Program-made: the position numbers and the translations under genes
Source of the DNA: Bacteroidales bacterium
Lineage (GTDB): Bacteria > Bacteroidota > Bacteroidia > Bacteroidales > Marinilabiliaceae
Direction of reading: 5' to 3'
DNA length: 64,000 nucleotides
Assembly (NCBI GenBank): GCA_012838865.1
Contig: DUOK01000026.1
Coordinates: forward strand, 1 to 64,000
Shown: one piece after another, positions 1-9,239 of the stretch
Layout of the letters: each line of letters starts with the position of its first letter
Numbering within the stretch: position 1 is the stretch's first letter
The notes under the pieces: generated by a model
The model's database searches: none
What the model saw: the letters and a program-made list of their open reading frames with translations, nothing else
Told to the model about the DNA's origin: nothing

Positions 1-201
1 CAGGTCGAACTCCACCCACGACTGGCCCTACGCGGGGCACTGTCCGGCACCCCCTTACGCCTTTCGCTGGGCACACAATTTCAAGTGCAGGCTTTTTACA
101 TCCACCTTCAACTGCAACACCATCAAGTCCTGGGCTGGTCGTCGGTGGTGGGACTGGCCTGGCGCTTGCCACATAAACCCCAACAAACGACCAGCAGCTA
201 A
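1..201 (+). CDS. C-terminal fragment of a predicted outer-membrane beta-barrel protein
   Basis: The reading frame is open from the first base to a TAA at 199-201, so this is the last 66 codons of a gene cut by the window edge. The residues alternate polar and hydrophobic/aromatic (for example LSLGTQFQVQAFYIHLQL), and the last strand ends in GLAWRL before a short polar tail, as in terminal strands of outer-membrane barrels. The HhH/beta-barrel gene starts 39 bases downstream on the same strand, so the two are probably cotranscribed. The family cannot be fixed from this fragment. It is missing from the ORF track because it has no start codon inside the window. Confidence 0.6.
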   Translation, partial: QVELHPRLALRGALSGTPLRLSLGTQFQVQAFYIHLQLQHHQVLGWSSVVGLAWRLPHKPQQTTSS

Positions 202-239
202 TACCTGCTTTCACCCCTATACCAAACAGAACCTTCGCC

Positions 240-2291
240 ATGAAAAAACAGTCTGCCCTCCTCTATTTTTTGCTTTTTGCACACAATCTGTGGACCCAAA
301 ACCTGCCGTCTGAACCGCAGCCCGACCAAGAACTCCTGAACGAATGGGCCGAAGTCCTGGCGGCCGAAATGGAAGAAGGTGCCGAAGACGCACAACAGAT
401 CCTGATGGAACAGCTCCTCCAGCTTTACCAAAACCCCATCAACATCAATACCGCCACACGGGAGGATCTGCAAAAAATATTCTTTCTGAGCGACTTGCAA
501 ATCGAAGCCTTATTGTTTCAGCGCTTTCAGAACAAGGCTTTTTACTCTATTTACGAAATGCAGGCCATCGAAGGCATGGATGCGGCAAGCCTCAAAATGC
601 TGGCGCCCCTGCTGCGTTTCGACTGGGAAGTCCAAACCTCCAAAAGGACGTTTCGACCGCAGGCCGACCTCTTTATCAGGGGACAATCGCAACTGCAAAC
701 CCAAAATGGTTATCGGGCGCGCCCCGACGGCAGCATTCCCTTTCAAGGCTCGCCCATCAAGGCTTATACGCGACTGGAAATAAAGGCGCTGAAGCAAGTC
801 TCCCTGGGCCTCGTGGCCGAAAAAGACCAGGGCGAACCCCTCTTCACCGCCCAACAACCTGGTCCCGATTACCTTTCGGGCTATCTCCAGTTTCAGACCG
901 ACCACACTCTCCGAAAAGTAATCGTGGGCAGCTACAAACTGAGCAGCGGTCAGGGCCTGGCCCTGCAAACCGGTCATGCCACGCTCAAAAGCAGTGCCAC
1001 CACCTCCATCCGCAACCGCCAAGCATCTTACGCACCCTCCCTATCGGTCAACGAAGGGGGCGGATGCTCTGGCGTGCTGGTCGATCTGGGTGGGGAAGCC
1101 TGGCAGCTGCTGCCCTTTTTCTCCCGGGTACAGCGCGACGGGAGACTCGACACCCTGGAACAAGACGGGGTGGTGCTGCGCAGCTTAAAGTCCGACGGCT
1201 ACCACCGTACGGAGACTGAGCGGGCCCAAAGAAAGAATACGGAGGAGTGGGTGGTGGGACTGACCGGCAAATACCTGCTGCCCCGGATGACACTGGAAGC
1301 AGGTCTGTTGCACTACCAACTGGAACACCCGCTACAGGCACTGCCCACGACCTACAACCAACATTACTGGCAGGGCAGAAGCACGCACAACTTTTGGCTG
1401 GCCGGTTCGGGCAGCGTGGCCAACATGCATTGGTTTGCAGAAACAGCCTTCAACGAAAGTGCGCATCCCGCCCTGTGGGCCGGCCTGCAAAGTCTCCTGA
1501 AACAAACGGCAGAGCTGGCACTGGGATTTCGACACTTTCCGCTCGATTATTATGCCCCCCTGGGTGGGGCCCTGAGCGAGGCCTCCGTCCCCGCCGGCGA
1601 AACCGGATTCTACGTCGGTCTCGAACTGCCGCTGCCCGCTGCTTTAACCGCTTCGGGCTACCTCGATGCTTACAGCCATAGGGCAGCCCGCTATGGGGTA
1701 AGTGGACCGGCAAAAGGCTTTGACCTGCTGCTGACACTGCACCACCAGACGAGCAGCGACTGGGAGAACACGCTGCGTTTCAGACACCGCACAAAGGGAG
1801 TGGATCGGGAAAGTGAGGAGCCGGAAACGGTCCTGGGGGAACAGAATCAAAATCAGCTGCGCTGGCAGAGTCGCTTTACACCGGGCAAAAACTGGATGCT
1901 GACCCTGAGGGGCGACTGGCAAACGGTGCAGAAAAGTGGCGGAGAGCGATCGAGTCCCGGCTTCTTTCTGTCGCAGGACCTGCGCTATACCTCGAACAGC
2001 AAAAAGTGGAATGTTACGCTGCGCTATGCCGTCTTTGATGCGGAAGAGTACGCCACCCGCATTTTTGCCTATGAGCCCGACGTGCTTTACAGCATGAGTA
2101 CGCCTGCCCATTACGGCAAGGGCAATCGTTTGGTCGTTCTGGGAAAATGGACCCCGCTAAAGGGGCTCGACCTTTGGCTGCGTTTCAGCCGTTGGCACTA
2201 TCCCGGACGCGAAAGCATCGGCAGCGGCTACGCCGAAATCCGGGGCGACAAAAACAGAGAAATAAAGCTGCAGCTGCGCAAGCGCTTTTGA
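240..2291 (+). CDS. Helix-hairpin-helix (ComEA-like) protein with C-terminal outer-membrane beta-barrel
   Basis: 683 residues. An N-terminal signal peptide (about residues 1-20) is followed by a charged stretch and then tandem ComEA-type HhH motifs at about residues 67-127 (NININTATREDL ... IYEMQAIEGMDAASLKML). From about residue 135 to the end the sequence has alternating amphipathic strands rich in Trp and Tyr with polar turns, and the last residues are KLQLRKRF, consistent with a beta-barrel. HhH motifs usually bind DNA without sequence specificity. The barrel is inferred from pattern only. It probably pairs with the truncated barrel gene upstream. It converges on recQ with no spacer (stop TGA at 2289-2291). 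The role is unknown; DNA handling at the outer membrane is one possibility. Confidence 0.75.
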   Translation: MKKQSALLYFLLFAHNLWTQNLPSEPQPDQELLNEWAEVLAAEMEEGAEDAQQILMEQLLQLYQNPININTATREDLQKIFFLSDLQIEALLFQRFQNKAFYSIYEMQAIEGMDAASLKMLAPLLRFDWEVQTSKRTFRPQADLFIRGQSQLQTQNGYRARPDGSIPFQGSPIKAYTRLEIKALKQVSLGLVAEKDQGEPLFTAQQPGPDYLSGYLQFQTDHTLRKVIVGSYKLSSGQGLALQTGHATLKSSATTSIRNRQASYAPSLSVNEGGGCSGVLVDLGGEAWQLLPFFSRVQRDGRLDTLEQDGVVLRSLKSDGYHRTETERAQRKNTEEWVVGLTGKYLLPRMTLEAGLLHYQLEHPLQALPTTYNQHYWQGRSTHNFWLAGSGSVANMHWFAETAFNESAHPALWAGLQSLLKQTAELALGFRHFPLDYYAPLGGALSEASVPAGETGFYVGLELPLPAALTASGYLDAYSHRAARYGVSGPAKGFDLLLTLHHQTSSDWENTLRFRHRTKGVDRESEEPETVLGEQNQNQLRWQSRFTPGKNWMLTLRGDWQTVQKSGGERSSPGFFLSQDLRYTSNSKKWNVTLRYAVFDAEEYATRIFAYEPDVLYSMSTPAHYGKGNRLVVLGKWTPLKGLDLWLRFSRWHYPGRESIGSGYAEIRGDKNREIKLQLRKRF

Positions 2292-4472
2292 TCAGTTGCC
2301 CACCTCAGAAATGAATTTTATGCGCACCATGCGCACATCCTCCTCAGCGTACTCGTCCTCACCCAACTCCTCCAGAGCGGTGGCTATATCGTCGGTCTCG
2401 GCGTCCTCCTTGAAATAAAGGAAGATATCGTCGCGGTGGTCCTCATCCATCACCTGATCAATATGGTAATCGATGTTTACACGCGTCCCGCTGTAAACGA
2501 TGGACTCCAGCTCCTTCAGCAAATCGTTCATCTCTATGCCTTTGCTTTCGGCAATGTCGTCGAGCGGCACCTTGCGGTCGATGCTCTGTATGATGGAGAT
2601 CTTCAACTTCGATTTATTGGCCACCGATTTCACCACCAAATCAATGGGGCGATCCAGCTCATTGTCGGACACATGCTGCTCTATCAGCTTCAGAAACTCG
2701 GCACCAAAACGCTTGGCCTTTCCGGCCCCCACACCCGGCATATTCTGCAACTCATCCATTGTAACCGGATAGTAAGTCGACATGGCCTCGAGCGAAGGAT
2801 CCTGAAAAATAATGAAAGGCGGCAGGTTCATCTTTTTGGCAATCTTCCTGCGTAAATCCTTCAGCATCGTAAAGAGCTGGGGATCGACAGCCGCCGTAGT
2901 GGCTCCGGAGCGATTCTCCTCCTCCAGCTCATCGTAATCGTGATTGCGGGTCAACCAAATGGGATAGGGGTCCTTTTGATAGGCCTGTCCCTTTTCACTG
3001 ATGCGCAGCAAACCGTAGTTCTCAATTTCTTTGATGATGAGTCCCTCTACCAGACTGTGACGGATAACGGCATTCCAATACTTGGCATCCTCGTCCTTAC
3101 CCACCCCAAACACATCGAGCTCTTCGTGGGTGTAGGACTTCACCGAAGTAGTGGCTTTGCCCACCAGCACATCCACCACATGGTCGGCCTTAAATTTCTC
3201 CTTAATGGCCGCAACAACCTGCAACATTTTCACAATCGCTTCCTGTCCCTCAAATTGCTCCTTAGGGTGCAGACAGTTGTCACACGAGTCGCAGTTGTCT
3301 TCCTTAAACTGTTCCCCAAAATAGTGCAAGAGCAGTTTGCGTCGACAAAGGGAGGTTTCGGCATAAGCGACCGTCTCGAACAGCAGCTGGCGACCAATCT
3401 CCTGCTCGGCCAGGGGCTTGCCCTGCATAAACTTTTCGAGCTTCTGAATGTCTTTGTAACTGTAAAAAGCGATGCAGCGTCCCTCGCCGCCATCGCGACC
3501 GGCGCGACCGGTTTCCTGGTAATAGCCTTCGAGACTCTTGGGAATGTCGTAGTGCATCACAATGCGAACATCGGGTTTATCTATGCCCATCCCAAAGGCT
3601 ATGGTGGCCACAATAACATCTACCTCCTCATGCAAAAATTTATCCTGATTGCCCGAACGGGTGGAAGCATCCATGCCGGCATGGTAGGCCAGGGCCTTGA
3701 TGCCGTTCACCACAAGCATTTCGGCCAACTCCTCCACCTTTTTGCGACTCAGACAGTAAATAATGGCCGACTTGCCGGGACTGTCCTTTAAAATGCGAAT
3801 GATTTCTCGCGAAGCATTGACCTTGGGCCGCACTTCGTAATAAAGATTGGGCCGGTTAAAAGACGACTTAAAAACGTAGGACTGCAACATGCCCAGAGTC
3901 TTTTGAATGTCGTGCTGCACCTTGGGCGTAGCCGTTGCGGTAAGCGCAATGACGGGGGCCTCCCCAATCTCGTTGATAATGGGCCGTATGCGCCGGTACT
4001 CGGGACGAAAATCATGCCCCCACTCCGAAATACAGTGGGCCTCATCTACGGCATAAAAGGATATTTTAACCTGTTTCAGAAACTGAACATTGTCCTCCTT
4101 AGTCAAGGATTCCGGTGCTACATACAAAAGGCGGGTCTTGCCCGACAGCACATCCTCCTTCACCTGGGTAACAGCGGCTTTGGTCAGCGAAGAATTCAGG
4201 AAATGGGCCACGCCCTCCTCTTCGCTAAAAGCCCGCATGGCATCCACCTGGTTCTTCATCAGGGCAATCAGCGGCGAAATAACAATGGCCGTACCCTCTA
4301 AGATAAGGGCCGGCAACTGGTAGCAAAGCGATTTCCCCCCACCGGTCGGCATAAGGACAAAAGTATCGTTACCCGCCAATACATTGCGGATAATGTCTTC
4401 CTGATTGCCCTTAAAGGCATCAAAACCAAAGTGCCGTTTCAGATACGCATTTAAATCAATGTGCTTTGTCAT
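2292..4472 (-). CDS. recQ: ATP-dependent DNA helicase RecQ
   Basis: 726 residues, a normal length for the Bacteroidota form. It unwinds DNA 3' to 5' during recombination and fork repair. Visible parts in order: Q-motif/helicase start, Walker A TGGGKSLCYQLPA (about 43-55), DEAH box VDEAHCISEWGHDFRPEY (about 140), helicase motif VI YYQETGRAGRDG, the zinc-binding module with CRRKLLLHYFGE and CDSCDNC, a winged-helix RQC region, and an HRDC domain (about 520-600, MPGVGAGKAKRFG). An acidic, D/E-rich tail follows. The gene is transcribed alone. A TATCTTTG -7 box lies about 78 bases upstream of the start. Its stop codon abuts the stop of the HhH gene. Confidence 0.95.
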   Translation of the reverse strand: MTKHIDLNAYLKRHFGFDAFKGNQEDIIRNVLAGNDTFVLMPTGGGKSLCYQLPALILEGTAIVISPLIALMKNQVDAMRAFSEEEGVAHFLNSSLTKAAVTQVKEDVLSGKTRLLYVAPESLTKEDNVQFLKQVKISFYAVDEAHCISEWGHDFRPEYRRIRPIINEIGEAPVIALTATATPKVQHDIQKTLGMLQSYVFKSSFNRPNLYYEVRPKVNASREIIRILKDSPGKSAIIYCLSRKKVEELAEMLVVNGIKALAYHAGMDASTRSGNQDKFLHEEVDVIVATIAFGMGIDKPDVRIVMHYDIPKSLEGYYQETGRAGRDGGEGRCIAFYSYKDIQKLEKFMQGKPLAEQEIGRQLLFETVAYAETSLCRRKLLLHYFGEQFKEDNCDSCDNCLHPKEQFEGQEAIVKMLQVVAAIKEKFKADHVVDVLVGKATTSVKSYTHEELDVFGVGKDEDAKYWNAVIRHSLVEGLIIKEIENYGLLRISEKGQAYQKDPYPIWLTRNHDYDELEEENRSGATTAAVDPQLFTMLKDLRRKIAKKMNLPPFIIFQDPSLEAMSTYYPVTMDELQNMPGVGAGKAKRFGAEFLKLIEQHVSDNELDRPIDLVVKSVANKSKLKISIIQSIDRKVPLDDIAESKGIEMNDLLKELESIVYSGTRVNIDYHIDQVMDEDHRDDIFLYFKEDAETDDIATALEELGEDEYAEEDVRMVRIKFISEVGN

Positions 4473-4549
4473 AACAGAACTTGCGTTGTTCCCAAATTAT
4501 TAGCTCTTGCTCGCGCCATACACCATGGCATCGGACCGGAATAAACAAA

Positions 4550-4557
4550 CAAAGATA
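4550..4557 (-). promoter_or_regulatory. Putative -7 box for recQ
   Basis: On the minus strand this reads TATCTTTG, an exact match to the Bacteroidota -7 consensus TAnnTTTG. It lies about 78 bases before the recQ start. No clear TTG box sits about 20 bases further upstream, so the assignment rests on the -7 element alone. Confidence 0.45.
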
Positions 4558-4723
4558 GCAGAATTATGCATTTTTGTAAGCCCTGGATAACAATTCACCC
4601 ATCCCGGCAGTTGTAACAGATAAATATGAAGTTAGAAAAACTTTTAAGTAATCACAACAAGGCGACTGCTAAAAAAACTTTATTTTAGCCTCCGGCTAAT
4701 GCTGCACCGACAAATAACATGAC

Positions 4724-5212
4724 GTGGATTTAGATCGTTTCAAGGAACAGGCAAAAAATCAGGCCAGGGAAAACAAGCAGTTTTTAGAGAAACTGCGCAA
4801 ACGCAAACCGGCCGATCTCGACCAGGTAACGCTGGACCTGCATCACGAGGCCTTTGCGCACATCGACTGCCTGACCTGTGCCAACTGCTGCAAAACAACC
4901 AGTCCCCTGCTCATCGACCGCGACATCGACCGCTTGGCCAGGCGCTTAAAGATGAAACCCTCACAGGTGGTGGAGACCTATTTAAAAGTGGACGAGGAAG
5001 GGGATTACGTTTTCAGGGAAAGCCCCTGCCCCTTTTTAATGGGCGACAATTATTGCATGGTGTACGAAGACCGTCCGCGGGCTTGCAGGGAGTACCCGCA
5101 TACCGACCGCAAACGCTTCCATCAGCTCTTAAAACTGAGCTACAAAAACACCCTGGTTTGTCCCGCTGTACTGGAGGTGGTGGAGGGACTGAAGCAACAT
5201 TACCGCCAATAA
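4724..5212 (+). CDS. YkgJ family cysteine-cluster protein
   Basis: 162 residues. The signature is CLTCANCCK at about 47-55 (CxxCxxCC), followed by CPFLMGDNYCMVYEDRPRACREYPH, together the cysteine/histidine set of the YkgJ-type Zn/Fe-chelating family (PF03692). The biochemical role of the family is not settled. The start has to be the GTG at 4724: the nearby ATG at 4719 is out of frame and hits a stop after four codons, and upstream in-frame sequence reaches TAA at 4715. The gene is divergent from recQ across a 251-base gap. Confidence 0.85.
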   Translation: MDLDRFKEQAKNQARENKQFLEKLRKRKPADLDQVTLDLHHEAFAHIDCLTCANCCKTTSPLLIDRDIDRLARRLKMKPSQVVETYLKVDEEGDYVFRESPCPFLMGDNYCMVYEDRPRACREYPHTDRKRFHQLLKLSYKNTLVCPAVLEVVEGLKQHYRQ

Positions 5213-5284
5213 AACCGTAGAGACTATGGTCGAATGACAAGGAAAGCTTATTTTTGACCTTTAAATATCATCAAGAAAAAAGGC

Positions 5285-6316
5285 GTGGGGAGACTCTCAA
5301 AAAAATACGGCTGGTTGCTGATGCTCCTTTTTATGAGTCAGTGGATTTCGGCGCAAAGAGGCGGAGAAAGTCTGTACGGACTGCTCCACCTGACGCAATC
5401 GGCCAGGGTCACTGCTCTGGGCGGCTCGCAGGCCGGTCTGCACGATCGCAATCTGAGCATTCTGCAGCACAATCCTGCCGTACTCGACTCCGTGCATACC
5501 CGCCAAGTCTCCCTTAGCTACGTCAACTACATGGCCGGAATCAACTATGGCTTTGGCGGCCTTGCCTGGCACTTTGAAGGACTTGGCACCATGGCCCTGG
5601 GCTTTCAGCACACCGCTTACGGCGACTTTATTGCGGCTGAGATCGACGGGACCCGCACGGGCTATTTCAATGCCGGGGAGACCGTAATTCAGGCGACTTA
5701 CAGTCGCCCCCTAAGTACGCGGTGGACCGCAGGACTGTCGCTTAAACCGGTATTCAGTCGACTGGAAGCCTATAAGTCGTGGGGACTGGCTGCAGATGCC
5801 GGCTTGTTTTATCGCAGCGACGATGGCTTGTTTAACGGGGGACTGGTTTACCGGAATTTTGGTCGTCAGTTTAGCTCCTACAGCTCGGCCCCCACCGAAT
5901 CCCTACCCGGCTATATACAACTGGGTATCTCGCAAAAACTGGCCCACGCCCCCTTTCGTGTTTCCCTTACGGCCCAGGACCTCTTTTCCGGCTCACTCAG
6001 CTATACCCTGCCCGAGTCGTCCGAAAGTGGCACCACCATCCACCAGGAAGAAGAGAGCGGTTTTGACAAAGTAATCAAACACTTTGTGCTGGGCCTGGAG
6101 TTTGTGCCGTCCGACAACTTTTATGTAGCCGGAGGTTTTAATCCACGGCGCCGCTCCGAACTCAAAATGAACAACAAGGCCTCCACTACTGGACTGTCCT
6201 GGGGTTTTGGTTTTCGCATTGCCCACTTTCATTTTGCCTACGGTTCGGCCCGCTACCATTTGGGCGGCACCTCCAATCATTTTTCCATTACCACCAACCT
6301 GCATTCGTACCGCTGA
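5285..6316 (+). CDS. porQ: Type IX secretion system protein PorQ
   Basis: 343 residues. A signal peptide (MGRLSKKYGWLLMLLFMSQWISAQ) precedes the PorQ N-terminus GGESLYGLLHLTQSARVTALGG, and the rest is an outer-membrane barrel of the PorV/PorQ/FadL-like type. PorQ takes part in type IX secretion at the outer membrane. The start is a GTG at 5285. It is followed after 5 bases by cmk and then ispH, an order I recognise from many Bacteroidota genomes, so the three probably form one operon. Its presence implies that the organism secretes proteins with type IX C-terminal signals, although no other Por/Gld/Spr gene is in the window. Confidence 0.88.
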   Translation: MGRLSKKYGWLLMLLFMSQWISAQRGGESLYGLLHLTQSARVTALGGSQAGLHDRNLSILQHNPAVLDSVHTRQVSLSYVNYMAGINYGFGGLAWHFEGLGTMALGFQHTAYGDFIAAEIDGTRTGYFNAGETVIQATYSRPLSTRWTAGLSLKPVFSRLEAYKSWGLAADAGLFYRSDDGLFNGGLVYRNFGRQFSSYSSAPTESLPGYIQLGISQKLAHAPFRVSLTAQDLFSGSLSYTLPESSESGTTIHQEEESGFDKVIKHFVLGLEFVPSDNFYVAGGFNPRRRSELKMNNKASTTGLSWGFGFRIAHFHFAYGSARYHLGGTSNHFSITTNLHSYR

Positions 6317-6321
6317 TCATT

Positions 6322-7026
6322 ATGCCAAAAGACTTACAAAAAATTACCATAGCCATTGACGGTCACTCTTCCTGTGGCAAAAGCACTGTCGCCAAAGATC
6401 TGGCCCAGGCTTTCGGACTGACCTACATCGATACCGGTGCCATGTACCGTGCCGTAACGCTCTACGCCATTGAACAGGGCCTCTACAGTCCCCATGGCCT
6501 GCTGGTTGCCGAACTCGAAAAAGCACTGCCCCATATACAAATCGCCTTGCGCAAAAACAAGGAAAGCGGACAGGTAGAAACCTGGCTCAACCAGGAATTG
6601 GTCGAAGACCGCATCCGCAGTCTGGAAGTCAGCACTAAAGTCAGCGAGGTCAGTGCCCTGGCCTTTGTTCGAAAACGCATGGTGGAACTGCAACAGGAGA
6701 TGGGAAAAAATGGCGGGGTGGTACTCGACGGCCGCGATATTGGCACCGTGGTTTTTCCGCAGGCCGACTTGAAGTTGTTCATGACCGCCTCCCCCGAAAT
6801 TCGCGCACAACGGCGCTACGACGAAATGCAGGCCAAGGGCGAAAAAGTCAGTTTCGAAGCCGTACTCGAAAATGTAAAGTCTCGCGACCACATCGACAGC
6901 ACCCGTGCCGAAAGCCCTCTGCGCAAAGCCGACGACGCGCTGGTGCTCGACAACAGTCGGCTCGACCGCCAGGCACAATTGGCCTGGGTAATGCAACAGT
7001 TGAAAGACAGATCTTGGGCCGTATGA
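6322..7026 (+). CDS. cmk: (d)CMP kinase (cytidylate kinase)
   Basis: 234 residues, the usual length. It phosphorylates CMP and dCMP with ATP in pyrimidine salvage. The P-loop is GHSSCGKSTVAKDLA (about 14-28), followed by YIDTGAMYRAVT, which binds the nucleotide. The DGRDIGTVVFPQADLKLFMTAS block and the RRYDEMQAKGE LID segment are clear. It starts 5 bases after porQ, and its last codons overlap the ispH start in an ATGA arrangement at 7023-7026, which argues for translational coupling. Confidence 0.95.
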   Translation: MPKDLQKITIAIDGHSSCGKSTVAKDLAQAFGLTYIDTGAMYRAVTLYAIEQGLYSPHGLLVAELEKALPHIQIALRKNKESGQVETWLNQELVEDRIRSLEVSTKVSEVSALAFVRKRMVELQQEMGKNGGVVLDGRDIGTVVFPQADLKLFMTASPEIRAQRRYDEMQAKGEKVSFEAVLENVKSRDHIDSTRAESPLRKADDALVLDNSRLDRQAQLAWVMQQLKDRSWAV

Positions 7027-7916
7027 CCACTGCACAAGGCCCCCATATCGAAATTGACCAAAAATCGGGTTTTTGTTTTGGCGTTTCTCGCGCCGTAAAA
7101 CTGGCCGAGGAACATCTGGAACAGGGAGCTACACTCACCAGTATTGGCGCCATCGTACACAACGAGGAAGAATTTAAGCGCCTAAAACGCCTGGGGCTCC
7201 ATTCGGCCCAACTCGACAAGCTGCCGGAGGACAAAGAACAAACCCTGCTTTTCAGAGCCCATGGAGAACCGCCTTCCTCCTACCAACAAGTAAAACAGGA
7301 AGGAAGAAAACTCATTGATGCCACCTGTCCCGTTGTACGCAAGCTCCAGGAAAGAGTACATAAAGCCTGGGAAGAAATGAAGGCCGAAGGAGGTCAGGTG
7401 CTCATTTTCGGAAAAAAGGGGCATGCCGAAGTGGCAGGCCTGCTTGGGCAAACCAACAACGAAGCACTGGTGCTTCAGTTTCCCGAGGAGGTGAAGGCGG
7501 TGGACCGGCATAAAAAAACCGTCCTGTTTTCGCAAACCACCATGAGTCGTTCAGGACTGGAGCAAATAGAAGCGGCTTTGCGCGAGCACCTGGAGCATCC
7601 GGACTTGCTGAAGAGTCACCGAACCATCTGCGCCCAGGTGGGGAATCGTGTTCCACATTTAAAAAAATTTGCAAATAAGCACGATCTGCTTATTTTTGTA
7701 GCCGGGAAAGAAAGCAGCAACGGCAAGGTTCTTTTCGAAGTCTGCCGTGCAAACAATCCCAGAACCTTCTTCATTTCGTCACCTGAAGAACTGCAAAAGC
7801 CCTGGTTTGAGCCACTTCCGGCTTCCATAGGGATTTGTGGTGCTACCTCTACGCCCCAGTGGCTGATGGAACAGGTAGCTGCCGCCACGGCAGCTCTTTT
7901 TACCCGCTTTCCGTAA
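7023..7916 (+). CDS. ispH: 4-hydroxy-3-methylbut-2-enyl diphosphate reductase
   Basis: Final enzyme of the non-mevalonate isoprenoid pathway: it reduces HMBPP to IPP and DMAPP using a [4Fe-4S] cluster. The three ligand cysteines lie in GFCFGVSRAV, DATCPVVRKLQ and GICGATSTPQW. The ORF track begins at a TTG (7014), three codons inside the end of cmk. The ATG at 7023, which overlaps the cmk stop as ATGA, is the better start and gives 297 residues, the normal length. It is the third gene of the porQ-cmk-ispH operon. Confidence 0.95.
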   Translation: MTTAQGPHIEIDQKSGFCFGVSRAVKLAEEHLEQGATLTSIGAIVHNEEEFKRLKRLGLHSAQLDKLPEDKEQTLLFRAHGEPPSSYQQVKQEGRKLIDATCPVVRKLQERVHKAWEEMKAEGGQVLIFGKKGHAEVAGLLGQTNNEALVLQFPEEVKAVDRHKKTVLFSQTTMSRSGLEQIEAALREHLEHPDLLKSHRTICAQVGNRVPHLKKFANKHDLLIFVAGKESSNGKVLFEVCRANNPRTFFISSPEELQKPWFEPLPASIGICGATSTPQWLMEQVAAATAALFTRFP

Positions 7917-7966
7917 CACAAACAGGGATTGTTTGTTGATTCAGCAAACAACTTAAATTTTATACC

Positions 7967-8950
7967 ATGAGTCCAATAAAGAAAATTGCGATTCTGACTT
8001 CGGGCGGCGATGCCCCTGGGATGAATGCAGCCATACGGGCAGCCGTTCGCGGCGCCATCTTCAACAAACTCGAAGTTATGGGCAGCATCAGAGGCTACCA
8101 GGGACTGATTGACAACAATCTGGTACCTATGGATTCGCAGTCGGTCAGCAACATCATTCAACAAGGCGGCACCATTTTAAAGTCGGCCCGCAGCAAGCAA
8201 TTTCTCACCCCGGAAGGGCGACAAATAGCCTACGACAACCTCCAAAAGAATAAAATTGACGCCCTGGTGGTTATCGGGGGAGACGGCACCTTTACCGGAG
8301 CCAGGGTTTTCAGTGGCGAGCACAACATCCCCATTGTGGGCATTCCGGGAACCATCGACAACGACCTTTATGGCACCGACTACACCATTGGCTACGACAC
8401 GGCTTTAAACACCGTGGTGGAGGCCGTAGATAAAATCCGTGACACCGCCAGTGCCCACAGCCGCCTCTTTTTTATCGAGGTAATGGGTCGCGATGCCGGC
8501 TTTCTGGCCCTAAGCAGTGCCATTGCCTCAGGAGCCGAAACCGTTTTGGTCCCGGAAATCAACACCGGCTATAAAAAGCTCGACGAATTTCTCAAAAACA
8601 GCTTCAAGAAGCAAAAATCGTCAAGTATTGTGCTGGTGGCCGAGGGCGACAAACTCAGCGGCGGCGCTATTAAAATTGCGGAGCGGGTCAATAAGGAGCA
8701 TCCCGATTACGACGCCCGGGTAACCATACTGGGACACATCCAAAGGGGCGGCTCGCCCAGCGGTATGGACCGGGTAATGGCTTCTCGTATGGGCGTATCG
8801 GCCATTGACGCCTTACTCGACGACCAAAAGAGCGTAATGATTGGAATGGTGAACGGAGAAATTGTTTACGTGCCCTTTAATCAAGCCTTGAAGAACAAAA
8901 AACCGCTGCCACCCAAGCAATTAGAGCTTATAGATATCCTCTCCATTTAG
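7967..8950 (+). CDS. pfkA: ATP-dependent 6-phosphofructokinase
   Basis: 327 residues. It converts fructose 6-phosphate to fructose 1,6-bisphosphate, the committed step of glycolysis. ATP site: [18 protein letters not shown] at the N-terminus and [11 protein letters not shown] at about 100. Catalytic loop: [21 protein letters not shown], where the TIDND aspartate is the base. Fructose 6-phosphate contacts include [12 protein letters not shown] and [11 protein letters not shown]. The Gly after GGDG... fits the ATP-dependent rather than the PPi-dependent group. The gene is preceded by a short inverted repeat (TTGTTTG...CAAACAA, about 7932-7954) and followed by two strong hairpins. Confidence 0.95.
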   Translation: MSPIKKIAILTSGGDAPGMNAAIRAAVRGAIFNKLEVMGSIRGYQGLIDNNLVPMDSQSVSNIIQQGGTILKSARSKQFLTPEGRQIAYDNLQKNKIDALVVIGGDGTFTGARVFSGEHNIPIVGIPGTIDNDLYGTDYTIGYDTALNTVVEAVDKIRDTASAHSRLFFIEVMGRDAGFLALSSAIASGAETVLVPEINTGYKKLDEFLKNSFKKQKSSSIVLVAEGDKLSGGAIKIAERVNKEHPDYDARVTILGHIQRGGSPSGMDRVMASRMGVSAIDALLDDQKSVMIGMVNGEIVYVPFNQALKNKKPLPPKQLELIDILSI

Positions 8951-8981
8951 CCCGGAATATTCATAAATGGTCTGTTACGAA

Positions 8982-9026
8982 GACCTGAGGAATAAAGCAG
9001 GCTGGGCGCCTCTTTATCCTCAGGTC
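8982..9026 (+). terminator. Hairpin after pfkA (first of two)
   Basis: GACCTGAGGAATAAAG pairs with CTTTATCCTCAGGTC (15 pairs with one bulged A) around a 14-base loop, followed by CTATTTTATT. It probably terminates the pfkA transcript. Confidence 0.7.
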
Positions 9027-9037
9027 CTATTTTATTC

Positions 9038-9068
9038 AAGGCCCTCCTGTCTCTGGCAGGGGGGCTTT
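9038..9068 (+). terminator. Hairpin after pfkA (second of two)
   Basis: AAGGCCCTCCTG pairs with CAGGGGGGCTTT over 12 positions, two of them G-U, around a 7-base loop, followed by GCTGTTTT. With the preceding hairpin it makes a tandem terminator. Confidence 0.65.
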
Positions 9069-9231
9069 GCTGTTTTACAACATAAAAATCGCACTCTCCG
9101 TGTTCGTTAACGAAACGCACTTCACCGAACAAAGACCTATTCTTCAGCTATATAGCAAAAACTCAATATTTAAAAATCATTAAAGCACAAAAAACACACG
9201 GATAAAGCTTCCATTATCCATAAATCCACCC

Positions 9232-9239
9232 TATCTTTG
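9232..9239 (+). promoter_or_regulatory. Putative -7 box for uxaB-uxaA
   Basis: TATCTTTG matches TAnnTTTG exactly. It implies transcription from about 9245 and so excludes the TTG at 9237 that the ORF track uses as start. An inverted repeat GGATAA-N8-TTATCC (9200-9219) lies just upstream and could be an operator. Confidence 0.6.

Noticed and set aside
198-500. Minus-strand ORF of 100 codons
   Set aside because: Antisense to the signal peptide and HhH region of the 240-2291 gene; no recognisable domain.
344-1219. 291-codon plus-strand ORF
   Set aside because: Shadow frame of the HhH/beta-barrel gene; Arg/Pro/Gly-rich low-complexity translation.
2940-3791. 283-codon ORF antisense to recQ
   Set aside because: recQ motifs are intact on the other strand; the antisense product has no family features.
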